A DNA stretch of 64,000 nucleotides from NCBI GenBank assembly GCA_015065385.1, contig SVQK01000097.1:1-64000 (forward strand), given 5' to 3'. This stretch comes from Oscillospiraceae bacterium (GTDB lineage Bacteria; Bacillota; Clostridia; Oscillospirales; CAG-272). The position numbers and the translations under genes were made by a program. This document shows positions 52,454 to 61,871 of this stretch, in pieces (the first letter of the stretch is position 1; every line of letters starts with the position of its first letter). The notes under the pieces are model-generated. The model ran no database searches, was not told the DNA's origin, and saw nothing but the letters and a program-made list of their open reading frames with translations.

Positions 52454-53971
52454 TTACTTTTCGTTCAAATCTTCGACGGTTCCGAGGATCATCTTCTCGG
52501 CCAGAATGGGGTCTGCGCGGCCTCCCGTCGCCCGCATCACCTGACCCAAAATCTGCTTGAGCGCGGCTGTTTTGCCCCGTCCGTAATCCGCCACGGCGCG
52601 GGGAGAGGCTGCGACGGCGTCCCGCACGAAGGGCATCAGCGCGTCGGGATCCGCGAGTTTCAAGAGATTCTCCCGCTCGGCGAAAAGAACCGCGTCCTCC
52701 CTCGTGAGCGTTCCGTCCTCCGCCTCCGCGAGCAGGCGCACCAGCTTTTTCGCGTTGCCGGAGACGATCTTCCCCTCGGCAAAGAGACCTGCCGCGCCTG
52801 CCAAAGCGGACGGGGACACGGGAACGACCGCTCCCACCGCGTCCGGATCGATCCCTTCGAGCAGCTCCCCGACGAAGAGATTCTCCATGGCAGCCCGTTC
52901 CGCGTCGGATCCGCAGGCCTCGGCGCAGGCGGTGAAATACTCCGTCACGAACACGGAAGAGGTGAGCAGGGCGGCGTTTTCCCCCTTTACGCCGAACCGT
53001 TCGGTCAGAGTCCGCGCGGCCTCGTCCGGCAGGGGCGGCATGGCGTCCTTCACGTCCCGCATCCATTCGTCCGTCAGCTCGACGGCGGGCAGATTCGGCT
53101 CCGTGAAGTAGCGGTAGTCGATGAACGCTTCCTTGACGCGCATTTTTTCGGTCTTTCCGGTGTCCTCGTTGAAGCGGCGGGTCTGCGCCTCCACTTCCTC
53201 CCCCGCCCGGAGCAGAGCCGTCTGACGCGCGATCTCCTCTTCCAGCGCGCGGCCCACATAGTTCACCGAATTGACGTTCTTGATCTCGCACTTGATCCCG
53301 TATTCCGAGCTGCCGCGGGGGCGCACCGACACGTTCACGTCGCAGCGGAGGGATCCCTCGTTCATCCGGCAGTCCGAGACCCCGGCGTAGGAGAGGATCC
53401 GCCTCAGGGAGTTCAGATAGGCCTTGGCCTCCTCGGGCGTCCGGAGCTCCGGTTCCGACACGATCTCGATGAGCGGAACGCCCGCGCGGTTGTAGTCGAT
53501 CAGGGTCTCGTCCCCGCGGTGGATCAGCTTTCCGGCGTCCTCCTCCATGTGGATCCGCAAAAGGGGGATCTCCCGCTTCCCGGCCCGGGTTTCGATCGGG
53601 ACCGCGCCGCCGACGCAGACGGGCCGCTCGAGCTGGGTGATCTGATACCCCTTCGGAAGGTCGGGATAGTAGTAATTCTTCCGGTCGAACCACGAGACCC
53701 GGTTGATCGTGCATCCGAGCGCGAGCCCTGCCCGGACCGCCAGCGACACCGCCTCGTCGGACAGCACCGGGAGCGCGCCCGGCATCCCGAGACAGACCGG
53801 GCAGACGGCGGTGTTCGGTTCATCCCCGAATTTCGGCCGGCACGAGCAGAAGATTTTCCGTCCGGTTTTGAGCTCCACATGTACCTCGAGCCCGATCACC
53901 GCCTCGTATTCCGCCGCTCCGTCCCGCTCAGCCGCGCAGACGTCCGCCGAAATAGTCCGATTTTGCTCCAC
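52454..53971 (-). CDS. gatB: Asp/Glu-tRNA amidotransferase subunit B
   Basis: A 505-residue GatB, which with GatA and GatC converts Glu-tRNA(Gln) (and possibly Asp-tRNA(Asn)) to the amidated form. Seen: YEAVIGLEVHVELKTGRKIFCSC with zinc cysteines continued in CPVCLGMPGALP, NYYYPDLPKGYQITQ, RIHMEEDAGKL, DYNRAGVPLIEIVSEP, and a YqeY-like C-terminal tail. The start is GTG at 53971, supported by AAAGGAG nine bases upstream; it overlaps the end of gatA by 44 bases. Presence of GatCAB implies no dedicated GlnRS is needed. Confidence 0.97.
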   Translation of the reverse strand: MEQNRTISADVCAAERDGAAEYEAVIGLEVHVELKTGRKIFCSCRPKFGDEPNTAVCPVCLGMPGALPVLSDEAVSLAVRAGLALGCTINRVSWFDRKNYYYPDLPKGYQITQLERPVCVGGAVPIETRAGKREIPLLRIHMEEDAGKLIHRGDETLIDYNRAGVPLIEIVSEPELRTPEEAKAYLNSLRRILSYAGVSDCRMNEGSLRCDVNVSVRPRGSSEYGIKCEIKNVNSVNYVGRALEEEIARQTALLRAGEEVEAQTRRFNEDTGKTEKMRVKEAFIDYRYFTEPNLPAVELTDEWMRDVKDAMPPLPDEAARTLTERFGVKGENAALLTSSVFVTEYFTACAEACGSDAERAAMENLFVGELLEGIDPDAVGAVVPVSPSALAGAAGLFAEGKIVSGNAKKLVRLLAEAEDGTLTREDAVLFAERENLLKLADPDALMPFVRDAVAASPRAVADYGRGKTAALKQILGQVMRATGGRADPILAEKMILGTVEDLNEK

Positions 53972-55424
53972 GATTCGCGCACTCCTTTCTCACATCGTCC
54001 TCCAGCTCCCGCTCCAAAGCCGCCGCCAGCCGGAACAGCGCGCCCTCGCTCCGCTTCCGTCCCATGAGGGAGATCCCCACGGGCATGGTCCCGTCCCCGC
54101 CTCCGGGCAGCTGGATCGCCGGACAGCCGGTCAAATTCGCCGCCGTCGTGAAGCGGTCGCTCCGGTACAGGGCGTTGGGATCGTCCGCATACCGGCCTAC
54201 CTTGAACGCCGGTCCCGAAGCCGTGGGAAGAAGCACCGCGTCGAACCGGGCGAGGATCTCCTCCGTCTCCCGGCACACGGACTGCTGCGCCGCCTTGACC
54301 TTCCGGTAGTATCCCCCGCCGTAGGAAGAGGACAGGGCGTAGGTCCCGGTGACGATCCGGCGCTTGACCTCGTCTCCGAAGCCGCGGGTACGGGCGTCTC
54401 GCATCTTGTCCGCCGCGATCTTCCCTTCCCCATGCAGGCCGTATTTCAGCCCATCGTACCGCGCCAGATTGGACGACGCCTCGGCTGACGCGACGATGAG
54501 ATAGATTTCGAGCGCCATTTCGAGCGGCAGTTTCACGGGCTCGACGCTCACGCCAAGCAGCTCGAGCTTCCGCGCCGCCCTCTTCACCGCCCGGATCACG
54601 GATTCGTCGCACCCGTCGAACTCCTCCGCGATCCCGACCGTCAGCCCGCGCGGATCTTCGCCGAGGAAGGCCCGATAGTCCCCGCAGGAAGCAAAGGTCG
54701 TGGCGTCGAAGGGATCGGCTCCTGCCATCTCCCCGAGGGCAAGGGCGCAGTCCTCGACGGTCTTTGCGATGGGACACACGGTATCGAGGGAGGACGCCAG
54801 CTCCATCATGCCGCGCCGGGACACCAGACCGTAGGTGGGCTTGACCGACACCAGTCCGCAGAAGGCCGCCGGCTGTCTCGCGCTCCCGCCCGTGTCCGAT
54901 CCGACGGAAAAGACCGCCTCGCCCGACGCCACAGCCGCCGCGGATCCGCCCGACGAGCCGCCGGGAGAGCGTTCCGGATCCAGCGGATTGCGGGTCGGCC
55001 CGGCGATGGACCGCTCGCAGGAGGATCCCATGGCAAACTCGTCGAGGTTGGTCTTGCCGAGCAGCACCGCCCCCGCCGCCTCCATCCGCTCGCAGACCGC
55101 CGCCGAATAGTCCGGCACGAACTCCCGGAGCATTTCCGAGGCCCCGGTGAGCGGAACGCCCCGCACGGCGAAGTTATCCTTTGCGGCGTACGGGATCCCG
55201 CAGAGGGGGGAGAGCGTCCGCCCGTCCGGATCCTTTCTCCTCTCGTCCGCCTTCGCCGCCTGTCTGAGGGCGATTTCCGCGGTCGGTGTGATGAAGGCGT
55301 TGATCCGGGGTTCCTCCGCCGTCATGCGGGAGAGGCATGCCACGGTCAGCTCCACGGAGGAAATCTCCCGCCGATCGAGAGCCTCCGCCAGCTCCGCGGC
55401 CGTTCTGTCGGTCAGATTGTTCAT
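53928..55424 (-). CDS. gatA: Asp/Glu-tRNA amidotransferase subunit A
   Basis: A 498-residue amidase-signature protein that releases ammonia from glutamine for transamidation. The Lys-Ser-Ser triad is visible: AAKDNF, GGSSGGSAAAVASG and GSDTGGSARQPAAFCG. LLGKTNLDEFAMGSS, YGLVSRRGMM and the C-terminal GCPAIQLPGG are standard. Start after GAGGT. It lies 28 bases downstream of gatC. Confidence 0.97.
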   Translation of the reverse strand: MNNLTDRTAAELAEALDRREISSVELTVACLSRMTAEEPRINAFITPTAEIALRQAAKADERRKDPDGRTLSPLCGIPYAAKDNFAVRGVPLTGASEMLREFVPDYSAAVCERMEAAGAVLLGKTNLDEFAMGSSCERSIAGPTRNPLDPERSPGGSSGGSAAAVASGEAVFSVGSDTGGSARQPAAFCGLVSVKPTYGLVSRRGMMELASSLDTVCPIAKTVEDCALALGEMAGADPFDATTFASCGDYRAFLGEDPRGLTVGIAEEFDGCDESVIRAVKRAARKLELLGVSVEPVKLPLEMALEIYLIVASAEASSNLARYDGLKYGLHGEGKIAADKMRDARTRGFGDEVKRRIVTGTYALSSSYGGGYYRKVKAAQQSVCRETEEILARFDAVLLPTASGPAFKVGRYADDPNALYRSDRFTTAANLTGCPAIQLPGGGDGTMPVGISLMGRKRSEGALFRLAAALERELEDDVRKECANRGAKSDYFGGRLRG

Positions 55425-55452
55425 GATACGAATACCTCAAAACGATAGTAGA

Positions 55453-55785
55453 TCACACGACCCGGGGCACGACGCAGAAAGTCCCGTCGAACCGGTCGGC
55501 CTGTGAGAGAAGGGATTTTCCCTTGGCGCAGGGGACCGGGGGACGTTCCGCCGCCTTCTCCTCCGCCTGATCGGGGGGAAGAACGCGCCTCACTCCCGCG
55601 TGGATGGGCCCCTCCGCCGGTTCGCCCGACGCCGCCTCGGACTGCACTACGCCGTCCAGCCGTACCTTCAGCGCTTCAAAATCCCGGGCGAGCTCTTTCT
55701 CCGCCTCGGGAGAGAGGGCCAGCATCGCGGACGCGGTCAGTTTTTTCAGATCCGGTTCGGGGACCGGCTTATTCGTTTCGTTCAT
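55453..55785 (-). CDS. gatC: Asp/Glu-tRNA amidotransferase subunit C
   Basis: A 110-residue GatC, the belt subunit that holds GatA and GatB together. N-terminal helices (LKKLTASAMLALSPEAEKEL) and the end SLLSQADRFDGTFCVVPRVV correspond to the family's L-x-N-A-P...FxVP signature, slightly degenerate. The start overlaps the nfo gene end by 17 bases and has AAGGAGA upstream. Confidence 0.9.
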   Translation of the reverse strand: MNETNKPVPEPDLKKLTASAMLALSPEAEKELARDFEALKVRLDGVVQSEAASGEPAEGPIHAGVRRVLPPDQAEEKAAERPPVPCAKGKSLLSQADRFDGTFCVVPRVV

Positions 55786-56632
55786 AGGGATCGTTCTCCT
55801 TCAGAATGCGGATTTCCCGCGCGTAGCCCGCCTCGTCGTTCGGCGTCTCAAGGATCTTCGGAATGCCTTTGAGCAGGGGATGGCGGGCGATCCGGACAAG
55901 GGCCTTTTCTCCGATAAAGCCTTCCCCGAGCTTTGCGTGCCGGTCCTTCCGGGATCCTCCCGGATTGGCCGAATCGTTCAGGTGCACCGCCCGGAGCCGG
56001 TCCAGCCCGAGGACGGAATCGAACTCTCGCAGAACCCCGTCGAAGCTGTCCCGGACATCGTATCCCGCGTCGCTGACATGGCAGGTGTCGAGCGTCACGC
56101 CGAGAGAGGAACGCAGGGCAGGATCCACCATGGAGAGGATCGACGCAAGCTCCTCGAAGCTGCGCCCGAGCTCCGTCCCCTTCCCCGCCATCGTCTCGAG
56201 CAGGACAACGGTCTTCATGCCGGGCCACAGCACCTGCTCCAGCATCGCGGCCACGATCCGGCATCCCTCCTCCGCGCCCTGTCCGACATGGCAGCCGGGG
56301 TGGAAGTTGTACAGCACGCCGGGGAGCTGTTCCAGAAAGGTCAGCTCGGCGCGCATGGAATCCCAGGTGTAGTCCCGCACCTCCGGTTTCAGGGCGCAGG
56401 GATTGTATGTATAGGGCGCGTGAGCCACGGGAAGAATCACCTCCCTGCGGCATAACATCCCGGCCAGCCCCTTCACATCCTCTTTGTCCGGCTCCCGGTT
56501 CGGCGTCCTGCCCCGCGGATTTTTTGTAAAAAACTGGAAGGTGTTCCCCCCGAGCCCCAAAATCCGCGCGCCCATCGCGGAATACCCGTCCGACAGGGAC
56601 AGGTGACAGCCGACGATGAAATCCTTGTCCAT
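55769..56632 (-). CDS. nfo: Deoxyribonuclease IV (AP endonuclease)
   Basis: A 287-residue TIM-barrel AP endonuclease of the Nfo type that incises DNA at abasic sites. Seen: GCHLSLSDGYSAMG, FQFFTKNPRG, VAHAPYTYN, YNFHPGCHVG, VVLLETMAGKGTELG, GVTLDTCHVSDAGYD, VHLNDSANP and RHAKLGEGFIG, giving the trinuclear zinc ligands in order. The frame is open for 330 codons upstream, but the ATG at 56632, right after GGAGGGG, begins the conserved fold. First gene of the gat operon. Confidence 0.95.
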   Translation of the reverse strand: MDKDFIVGCHLSLSDGYSAMGARILGLGGNTFQFFTKNPRGRTPNREPDKEDVKGLAGMLCRREVILPVAHAPYTYNPCALKPEVRDYTWDSMRAELTFLEQLPGVLYNFHPGCHVGQGAEEGCRIVAAMLEQVLWPGMKTVVLLETMAGKGTELGRSFEELASILSMVDPALRSSLGVTLDTCHVSDAGYDVRDSFDGVLREFDSVLGLDRLRAVHLNDSANPGGSRKDRHAKLGEGFIGEKALVRIARHPLLKGIPKILETPNDEAGYAREIRILKENDPYERNE

Positions 56633-56695
56633 CCGCCCCTCCTTTTCCGCTTTCGCCGGGGACAACCCTCCCCCGCGCTTTTTTTGCATTTTCCG

Positions 56696-56724
56696 TTGAT
56701 ACCGCCGGGAAAACCGCGTATAAT
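56696..56724 (+). promoter_or_regulatory. Sigma-A promoter of the YihY-family gene
   Basis: TTGATA (56696-56701) and TATAAT (56719-56724), 17-base spacer, 31 bases before the TTG start codon. Confidence 0.85.
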
Positions 56725-56755
56725 AAAGCAAAATCGTTTTTCCCGGAGTTCCGCT

Positions 56756-57649
56756 TTGAAATCGAAACTGTTCTCGCTCCACCCGGCTTTGGGCAGGGTC
56801 GTCGGACTCATCCGATCCGCGTCGGGCCGCTTTGAAGAGGATCTGATCTCCCTCAGCGCGGCGCAGGCGACCTTTTTTCTCGTGACCTCGGCCGTGCCGT
56901 TTCTGTCCCTTCTCGCCGCCCTGACCGGGTTTCTCCTGCCCGAGAATCCCGCCGACCTTCCCCTCCCCGACGCGCTGACGACCGGCAGTTTGGGGACGTT
57001 TCTGCGCATGCTGACGGAGCAGATCTCGACGCCGCCCGGAGTCCCGCTTCTGTCCGTCAGCGCGGCGACCACGCTCTGGACCGCGTCCCGGGGCATTTCC
57101 GCGCTCAGAGAGGGCGTGGGACGGATCTATAAAACCCGGAGCGAACCGACGCGGGGCGCGCTCCCCGGACGGCTGGCGGCGATTCCGACGACCCTCGCGG
57201 TCATGGCGGCGGTCACGGGCTCGTCCCTGCTGCTCTTTTTCGGGAACGTCCTGCTGTCCTGCGTCGGCGGGGACACGCTTGCGGGACGGGCGGCGGAAGC
57301 TCTGGCAAGATCGCTCGGACTCCCTCTCCTGTATCTGCTCCTTGCGGCGGTGTTCGCGCTGGTCTACGCGGCGGCGGGAGTGAGAAGTCCCCTCTTTCCG
57401 AAGCGGTTCCGCGGGCATCTTCCCGGGGCGTTCTTCTCCGCGGCGGGATGGATCCTCTTCTCCCTGCTCTATTCCGTCTATATCGACCATTTCCCGCGCG
57501 CGTCCGCCGTCTACGGTACGCTCAGCGCCGTCTGCCTCGTCATGCTCTGGCTTTACGCCTGCACCCTCATTCTTCTGACGGGAGCCGAGATCAACCGCAT
57601 GCTGGCGGAAAAGCGCTCCGGATCCGGGCATGCCGAAAAGATGCTGTGA
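56756..57649 (+). CDS. YihY/BrkB family inner-membrane protein
   Basis: A 297-residue membrane protein with six hydrophobic helices and the family hallmark LSAAQATFFLVTSAVPFLSLLAAL near the N-terminus, then SAATTLWTASRGISALREGVGRIY and a C-terminal FPRASAVYGTLSAVCLVMLWLY. The role of YihY proteins is unknown; the old RNase BN label is wrong. The start is read as TTG at 56756 because it follows GGAG at eight bases and lies shortly after a consensus promoter; no ATG in frame fits. It stands alone, facing mltG. Confidence 0.87.
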   Translation: MKSKLFSLHPALGRVVGLIRSASGRFEEDLISLSAAQATFFLVTSAVPFLSLLAALTGFLLPENPADLPLPDALTTGSLGTFLRMLTEQISTPPGVPLLSVSAATTLWTASRGISALREGVGRIYKTRSEPTRGALPGRLAAIPTTLAVMAAVTGSSLLLFFGNVLLSCVGGDTLAGRAAEALARSLGLPLLYLLLAAVFALVYAAAGVRSPLFPKRFRGHLPGAFFSAAGWILFSLLYSVYIDHFPRASAVYGTLSAVCLVMLWLYACTLILLTGAEINRMLAEKRSGSGHAEKML

Positions 57650-57669
57650 ATCTGCCCGTCTCCCGACAA

Positions 57670-57702
57670 CAACCGCGGAACGGTTTTCTCATTCCGCGGT
57701 TG
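57670..57702. terminator. Perfect hairpin between convergent genes
   Basis: CAACCGCGGAA (57670-57680) pairs perfectly with TTCCGCGGTTG (57692-57702). No long T run follows on either side, but its position between two convergent genes makes a bidirectional terminator likely. Confidence 0.65.
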
Positions 57703-57752
57703 CCCGTAATGGATTTGAAGGAAACGCGCCTGCCCCGGCCTCAGCTTCGGCC

Positions 57753-59582
57753 TTACGGCGTTTCGTCCGCCGGAGCGGTCTGGGGCGCGTCGGGTTCCGC
57801 CACATTCAGAACGGATTCCGCCTGACGGATCTCCTCGATGCGCTGATCGTGCTCCTCCTTCGTCTCGGAGAAGTAGGTCACGCCGTTTCCGGACACGAAA
57901 TAGTAGAAATTCGTCTCCGGCACCATCAGCGCGGCCAGCATGGCGGAGGCGGACGGATTGGCGATCGGTCCCGGGGGAAGCCCGTCGTACAGATAGGTGT
58001 TGTACGGCGTGTCGTAGTGCAGATCCACCGTGCGCTCGCCCGTTTCGTGCTCGATGGCGTAGACCACCGTGGCGTCGCTCTCCATCCGGGGATAGACGTC
58101 AGGCATTTTCAGACGGTTGTGAAAGACCGAGGACACGTTGAAGAACTCGGACGGCGCGGCGGCCTCCTTCTCGATCATGGACGCGAGGGTCACGATCTGA
58201 TCGACCGTGAAGCCCAGCTCCGCGCACTGGTTCCGGTATTCGCGCGTGAAGATCTGCGAGAACCGGCGCAGGAGGCGGTTGATGACGGTCTGCTCGCTCG
58301 AGTTCAGGTAGAAGTCGTAGGTGTCCGGGAAGAGATAGCCGTCGAGCCGGTAGATCCGGTTTTTGTCCGCGCCGTTTTCCTCGAGCTCCCGGATGAACCA
58401 GTAGTCGAATTCGTAGTTCTGGATGACGTCCACGAATCCCTCGCGCGTGCCGATGCCGTACCGGTTCACGAACAGGTTGATGATATCGTCCGTGGTGTAG
58501 CCTTCGGGGATGGTGATGCGCACCGTGCCGGTGATTTCCTTCTCCTTGAATTCCGAGAGGATTCGGGAGTAGTTCATCATCGGGCTTATCGTGTACTCCC
58601 CGGCGATATAGTCCATGTCGTCGTGCTTGTACAGGGCGTAGAGCTTGAAGATCCGCGGATAGCGAATCACGCCGTCCCCGTAAAGGATCTGCGACAGCTC
58701 GTCCAGCGTCGTGTTCGGCGGGATCGTCACCTGCACGGCTTCCTCGGATTTGACGAAGGCGTACATATCGTTGGCGACGCTGATTCCGAACACGGCCAGC
58801 GCGACGGCGGACACGAGCACGAAGATGATATAGACGATGGCCTTGATGACGCTGATGACGGTGTTGCCGCCCTCGTCGGAAACCTCGTACACGACCGCGG
58901 ATTCCTGCTTCGGCTTCTTCTCGGCCCTGTTTACCTCGCCGACCTTGAAGTCGGAGGTGCGGGTCTTCGCCATCTGCCCCTGCTCCGCGGAACGAACGGC
59001 GGCGGCTTTCTGCGCGCTCCGTCTGTCGTGCGAAGGGGATCCCTCGCCACGGGTGGGATGCTCCCTGAGAAACCGGTCCAGCTCGCTCTCCTCTTCCACG
59101 TCCTGAGCGGGGATGGGACGGGCGGCGGGCTTCTGTGCCTGTGGCTGCGCCTGATTCGGTGCGGGAGTCCGGGCCTCTGCGGGAACGGGCTTCGACGCCG
59201 CGGTCTCCGCTTCCATGGCACGGGCAAGGCTCTCGGACAGGTTTCGGACGGGCTGATCCGCCGCCGGTTCACGATCCGCGCGCGAGCCGGGATTTCCCGC
59301 CGGTTCCGAAAGGAAGGTAAATTCGGGATCGGCTCCGGGATCGGCATAAGGCCGGCGGGAGACCGGATCCGCGGCAGGCGCGTCGGAGACCGGGGAGACT
59401 TGTCCGCTCTGTGCCGAAGCAGTCCTTGTCAGATGGGCGGAACCCTTGGCGCGGAGAGCCAGCTCCTGACTGTTGTCGCGGTTGATCCGCGCTTTCAGGG
59501 CATCCGCGGAACGCTCCGTCACGGCGAAGGTCTTCGTCTCGCCGAGGGCTTCTCTGTTGAACTTGTTGTCCGTAAACGGCAC
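57753..59582 (-). CDS. mltG: Endolytic murein transglycosylase MltG with long cytoplasmic extension
   Basis: A 609-residue MltG (YceG), which cuts nascent glycan strands at the membrane and sets their length. The first 240 residues are hydrophilic and Ala/Pro/Arg-rich without recognisable domain; one helix follows (about 245-270), then a LysM-like part (VTIPPNTTLDELSQIL) and the catalytic domain with MIEKEAAAPSEF, VFHNRLK, YNTYLYDGLPPGPIANP. The catalytic glutamate is in IEKE. The start is a GTG at 59582 with a poor ribosome site; no ATG in frame lies nearby. It follows the CPBP protease gene. Confidence 0.92.
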   Translation of the reverse strand: MPFTDNKFNREALGETKTFAVTERSADALKARINRDNSQELALRAKGSAHLTRTASAQSGQVSPVSDAPAADPVSRRPYADPGADPEFTFLSEPAGNPGSRADREPAADQPVRNLSESLARAMEAETAASKPVPAEARTPAPNQAQPQAQKPAARPIPAQDVEEESELDRFLREHPTRGEGSPSHDRRSAQKAAAVRSAEQGQMAKTRTSDFKVGEVNRAEKKPKQESAVVYEVSDEGGNTVISVIKAIVYIIFVLVSAVALAVFGISVANDMYAFVKSEEAVQVTIPPNTTLDELSQILYGDGVIRYPRIFKLYALYKHDDMDYIAGEYTISPMMNYSRILSEFKEKEITGTVRITIPEGYTTDDIINLFVNRYGIGTREGFVDVIQNYEFDYWFIRELEENGADKNRIYRLDGYLFPDTYDFYLNSSEQTVINRLLRRFSQIFTREYRNQCAELGFTVDQIVTLASMIEKEAAAPSEFFNVSSVFHNRLKMPDVYPRMESDATVVYAIEHETGERTVDLHYDTPYNTYLYDGLPPGPIANPSASAMLAALMVPETNFYYFVSGNGVTYFSETKEEHDQRIEEIRQAESVLNVAEPDAPQTAPADETP

Positions 59583-59642
59583 CTCGCTTTCATGGGACGC
59601 TGTCCGCGCGGTCCCTTCGGATCCCGGCTGAGCGGGAACGAT

Positions 59643-60569
59643 TCACCGGCGCGCTACGGCGACGATGATGAAGAGCAGGACCAGCAGCAGAAAGGCCGGG
59701 GTGAAATACGCCTCAGCAACGCGGGCGAACAGGGTCCTCTTGTCCGACTTGGCGTAGTCGGAGGGAACGTTCTCCTCCGCGTATCCCCGGTAAATGCTCT
59801 GCGCTTCGAAGCACATCAGCATCGCGGAAAGAACCGCAGCGGCGCAGAGCAGGATGACCAGCAGAAGCATGCTTACGTTCTGCTTGTCCACAATGTACAG
59901 AATATACTTTTCGCCGAACAGGATCACGGCGTTGTAGAGCGCGTGCAGAAGCATCGGGGCGATCAGGGACCGCGTCGCGTACAGCACGGACGAGAGCGCC
60001 AGCCCCGCCGCGAAATACACCGGAAACCGGACCGCGGAAAAATGCACCATGGCGAACGTCGCCGCCGAAGCCGTCACGGCGATCCCGACGCCCAGCGTTT
60101 CGTACTCCCCGATCACCACGCCGCGGAAGAGAAATTCCTCCGTCACGGCGGGCAGGACGGCAAACGCCACCGCCACATACAGGCCGTCGAAGAATCCGCT
60201 CCCCATGGCGAACGAGGCCGCGGACGACGCCGAAGACGAGGAAAAGGCCTCCGGCGCGATCCGGTACATGAGGACGGAGAGCAGAACGGCCGACGACGTC
60301 ATGAAGACGAAGGCGTGCCACAGGTACAGAAGCTGGGACGGGCGGAAGGGCCTGAGCCGGAGCTTCGGAGTGAACTCCCGTCCCCTGAGGCGGCAGTAGA
60401 ACAGCGCGGGGAGGGCGAAAATCAAAAGCTGGATCACCACCGCCGCCAGATACGGATTCTCCCGCATGCCGAGGGAATCCGGCGGGATCAGATCGGCGGC
60501 CAGCGTGAGTCCGGCGACCGCGAGGATCAGAATCGGCGCGGCGGAGGCAGGCTTGATGCGCGGACGCAA
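59643..60569 (-). CDS. CPBP family intramembrane metalloprotease
   Basis: A 308-residue membrane protein with about eight helices and the three motifs of CPBP (Abi/CAAX-type) glutamic/metalloproteases: EEFLFRGV near residue 143, FAMVHF near residue 172 and HALYN near residue 212. Members process prenylated or signalling peptides, or act in bacteriocin self-immunity; no such substrate gene is visible. It starts at a TTG three bases after the cyclo-ligase stop, so translation is coupled. Confidence 0.88.
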   Translation of the reverse strand: MRPRIKPASAAPILILAVAGLTLAADLIPPDSLGMRENPYLAAVVIQLLIFALPALFYCRLRGREFTPKLRLRPFRPSQLLYLWHAFVFMTSSAVLLSVLMYRIAPEAFSSSSASSAASFAMGSGFFDGLYVAVAFAVLPAVTEEFLFRGVVIGEYETLGVGIAVTASAATFAMVHFSAVRFPVYFAAGLALSSVLYATRSLIAPMLLHALYNAVILFGEKYILYIVDKQNVSMLLLVILLCAAAVLSAMLMCFEAQSIYRGYAEENVPSDYAKSDKRTLFARVAEAYFTPAFLLLVLLFIIVAVARR

Positions 60570-60571
60570 AC

Positions 60572-61180
60572 TCAGCCCTTTCCGGGACGGGATTTGCCCG
60601 CGTCCTTGGTGACCTTGACGCCCTTTTCCGTGAGAAGAATGTCCACGGTCACGTCAAACCGTCCGCGCGGCACCTCGGGCAGGATGTAGTCGGAATAGAC
60701 CACACCGATGGTGCAGCCGGAGAAGGCGGAGAGATAGCGGTCGTAGAAGCCCTTGCCGTAGCCCAGACGGTAGCCCGCCCTGTCGTAGACCAGTCCGGGG
60801 ACGAAGCAGACCGCGCCGGCCTTCTCGTGCTCCGCGTCGTAGACGGGATTTCCCTCCGGAGGCTCGAGCCCGCCCATGCCGTCGTCTTCGAGCTCGTCGA
60901 GGGATTTCACCTCGTGGTAGGTCATGGTGTGGGATTTCCGGTCGCAGCGGGGGAACAGGACCTTTTTCCCGCGCTCGAACGCCATGGCCGCGATGGCGGA
61001 GACGTCGATCTCGTCCGACGTGGCGGCGTAGAGAAGCACATATTCGGCGTACCGGAAGGACACGAGCCCCGCGGCCGCCTTGCAGATCGCTTCGTCCCGG
61101 CGGAATTTCTCCTCCTCGGGCATGAGCCGCCTGCGTTCCTTGTACTCCTCGCGGATATCATCTTTCTGTTTCTTGATCAT
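60572..61180 (-). CDS. 5-formyltetrahydrofolate cyclo-ligase
   Basis: A 202-residue enzyme (5-FCL/MTHFS) returning 5-formyl-THF to the active folate pool with ATP. Seen: an N-terminal basic helix (IREEYKERRRLM), PRCDRKSHTM, the substrate/ATP segment FVPGLVYDRAGYRLGYGKGFYDRYL and the C-terminal DILLTEKGV. The ATG at 61180 overlaps the stop of the DJ-1 gene (ATGA), so the two are coupled. Confidence 0.93.
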   Translation of the reverse strand: MIKKQKDDIREEYKERRRLMPEEEKFRRDEAICKAAAGLVSFRYAEYVLLYAATSDEIDVSAIAAMAFERGKKVLFPRCDRKSHTMTYHEVKSLDELEDDGMGGLEPPEGNPVYDAEHEKAGAVCFVPGLVYDRAGYRLGYGKGFYDRYLSAFSGCTIGVVYSDYILPEVPRGRFDVTVDILLTEKGVKVTKDAGKSRPGKG

Positions 61181-61755
61181 TTCGCAAGCACCGCGGTCCG
61201 GAGTCCTTCCGCCGCGTCTTCTCCTTTCAGTATTTTTACGAGGGCGAAGGCAAATTCCGTCGCCGCTCCCATTCCGCACGCCGTCACAAACCGTCCGTCC
61301 GTGACCGCGCGTCCTTCCGGCGTATCGGCCCGGAGCACCGCCGCGCCCTTGAGTTCCCCTTCGAATCCGGGGAAACAGGTGGCGCGGATCCCGTCGAGCA
61401 GTCCGCGGCGGCCCAAAACCATCGGAGCCGCGCAGATCGCCGCGATCACGCAGTCCGGGTCGGCGGCGGCTTTCGCAAGGATCGCGTCCACCGTGCCGTC
61501 CGCGTCGAGATTCTTCGCCCCCGGCATGCCGCCAGGAAGGATCACGGCCTCGAGCGGGGAGGATCCGTCCAAAAACTCTTCCGCCAGCGCGTCCGCCGTC
61601 ACGGGGATCCCGTGGGAACCCGAGACCGTGCGGCAGCCGTCCGGGGCGTGGCCGACCGCCGCGGTCCTGACGTCAAGCCCTGCCCGGCGAAGAAGATCCA
61701 CGGGGGTCAGCGCTTCGATTTCCTCAAATCCTTCGGCCAAAAACACGAGAACCAT
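61177..61755 (-). CDS. DJ-1/PfpI family protein
   Basis: A 192-residue DJ-1 superfamily protein with the reactive cysteine in IAAICAAPMVLG, the supporting glutamate in LAEGFEEIE, and PGGMPGAKNL. YajL/DJ-1 relatives are linked to oxidative and carbonyl stress; specific activity is not readable. First gene of a run continuing with the cyclo-ligase, CPBP and MltG genes; an extended -10 promoter lies about 60 bases upstream. The ribosome site is weak. Confidence 0.92.
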   Translation of the reverse strand: MVLVFLAEGFEEIEALTPVDLLRRAGLDVRTAAVGHAPDGCRTVSGSHGIPVTADALAEEFLDGSSPLEAVILPGGMPGAKNLDADGTVDAILAKAAADPDCVIAAICAAPMVLGRRGLLDGIRATCFPGFEGELKGAAVLRADTPEGRAVTDGRFVTACGMGAATEFAFALVKILKGEDAAEGLRTAVLAK

Positions 61756-61815
61756 CTTTCATACCCGCGGACCGTCGGATCCGCTCTCCTTATCATTCTA
61801 TGGTTATTCTTTGAT

Positions 61816-61821
61816 ATTATA
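61816..61821 (-). promoter_or_regulatory. Extended -10 promoter of the DJ-1 operon
   Basis: Minus strand TGGTATAAT: exact TATAAT (61821-61816) with an upstream TGn extension. No convincing -35 hexamer at 16-18 bases. Confidence 0.65.
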
Positions 61822-61871
61822 CCATAATTGTCCGGGATAAGCGATTAACAAATCATAAACAATGTTGCGGA

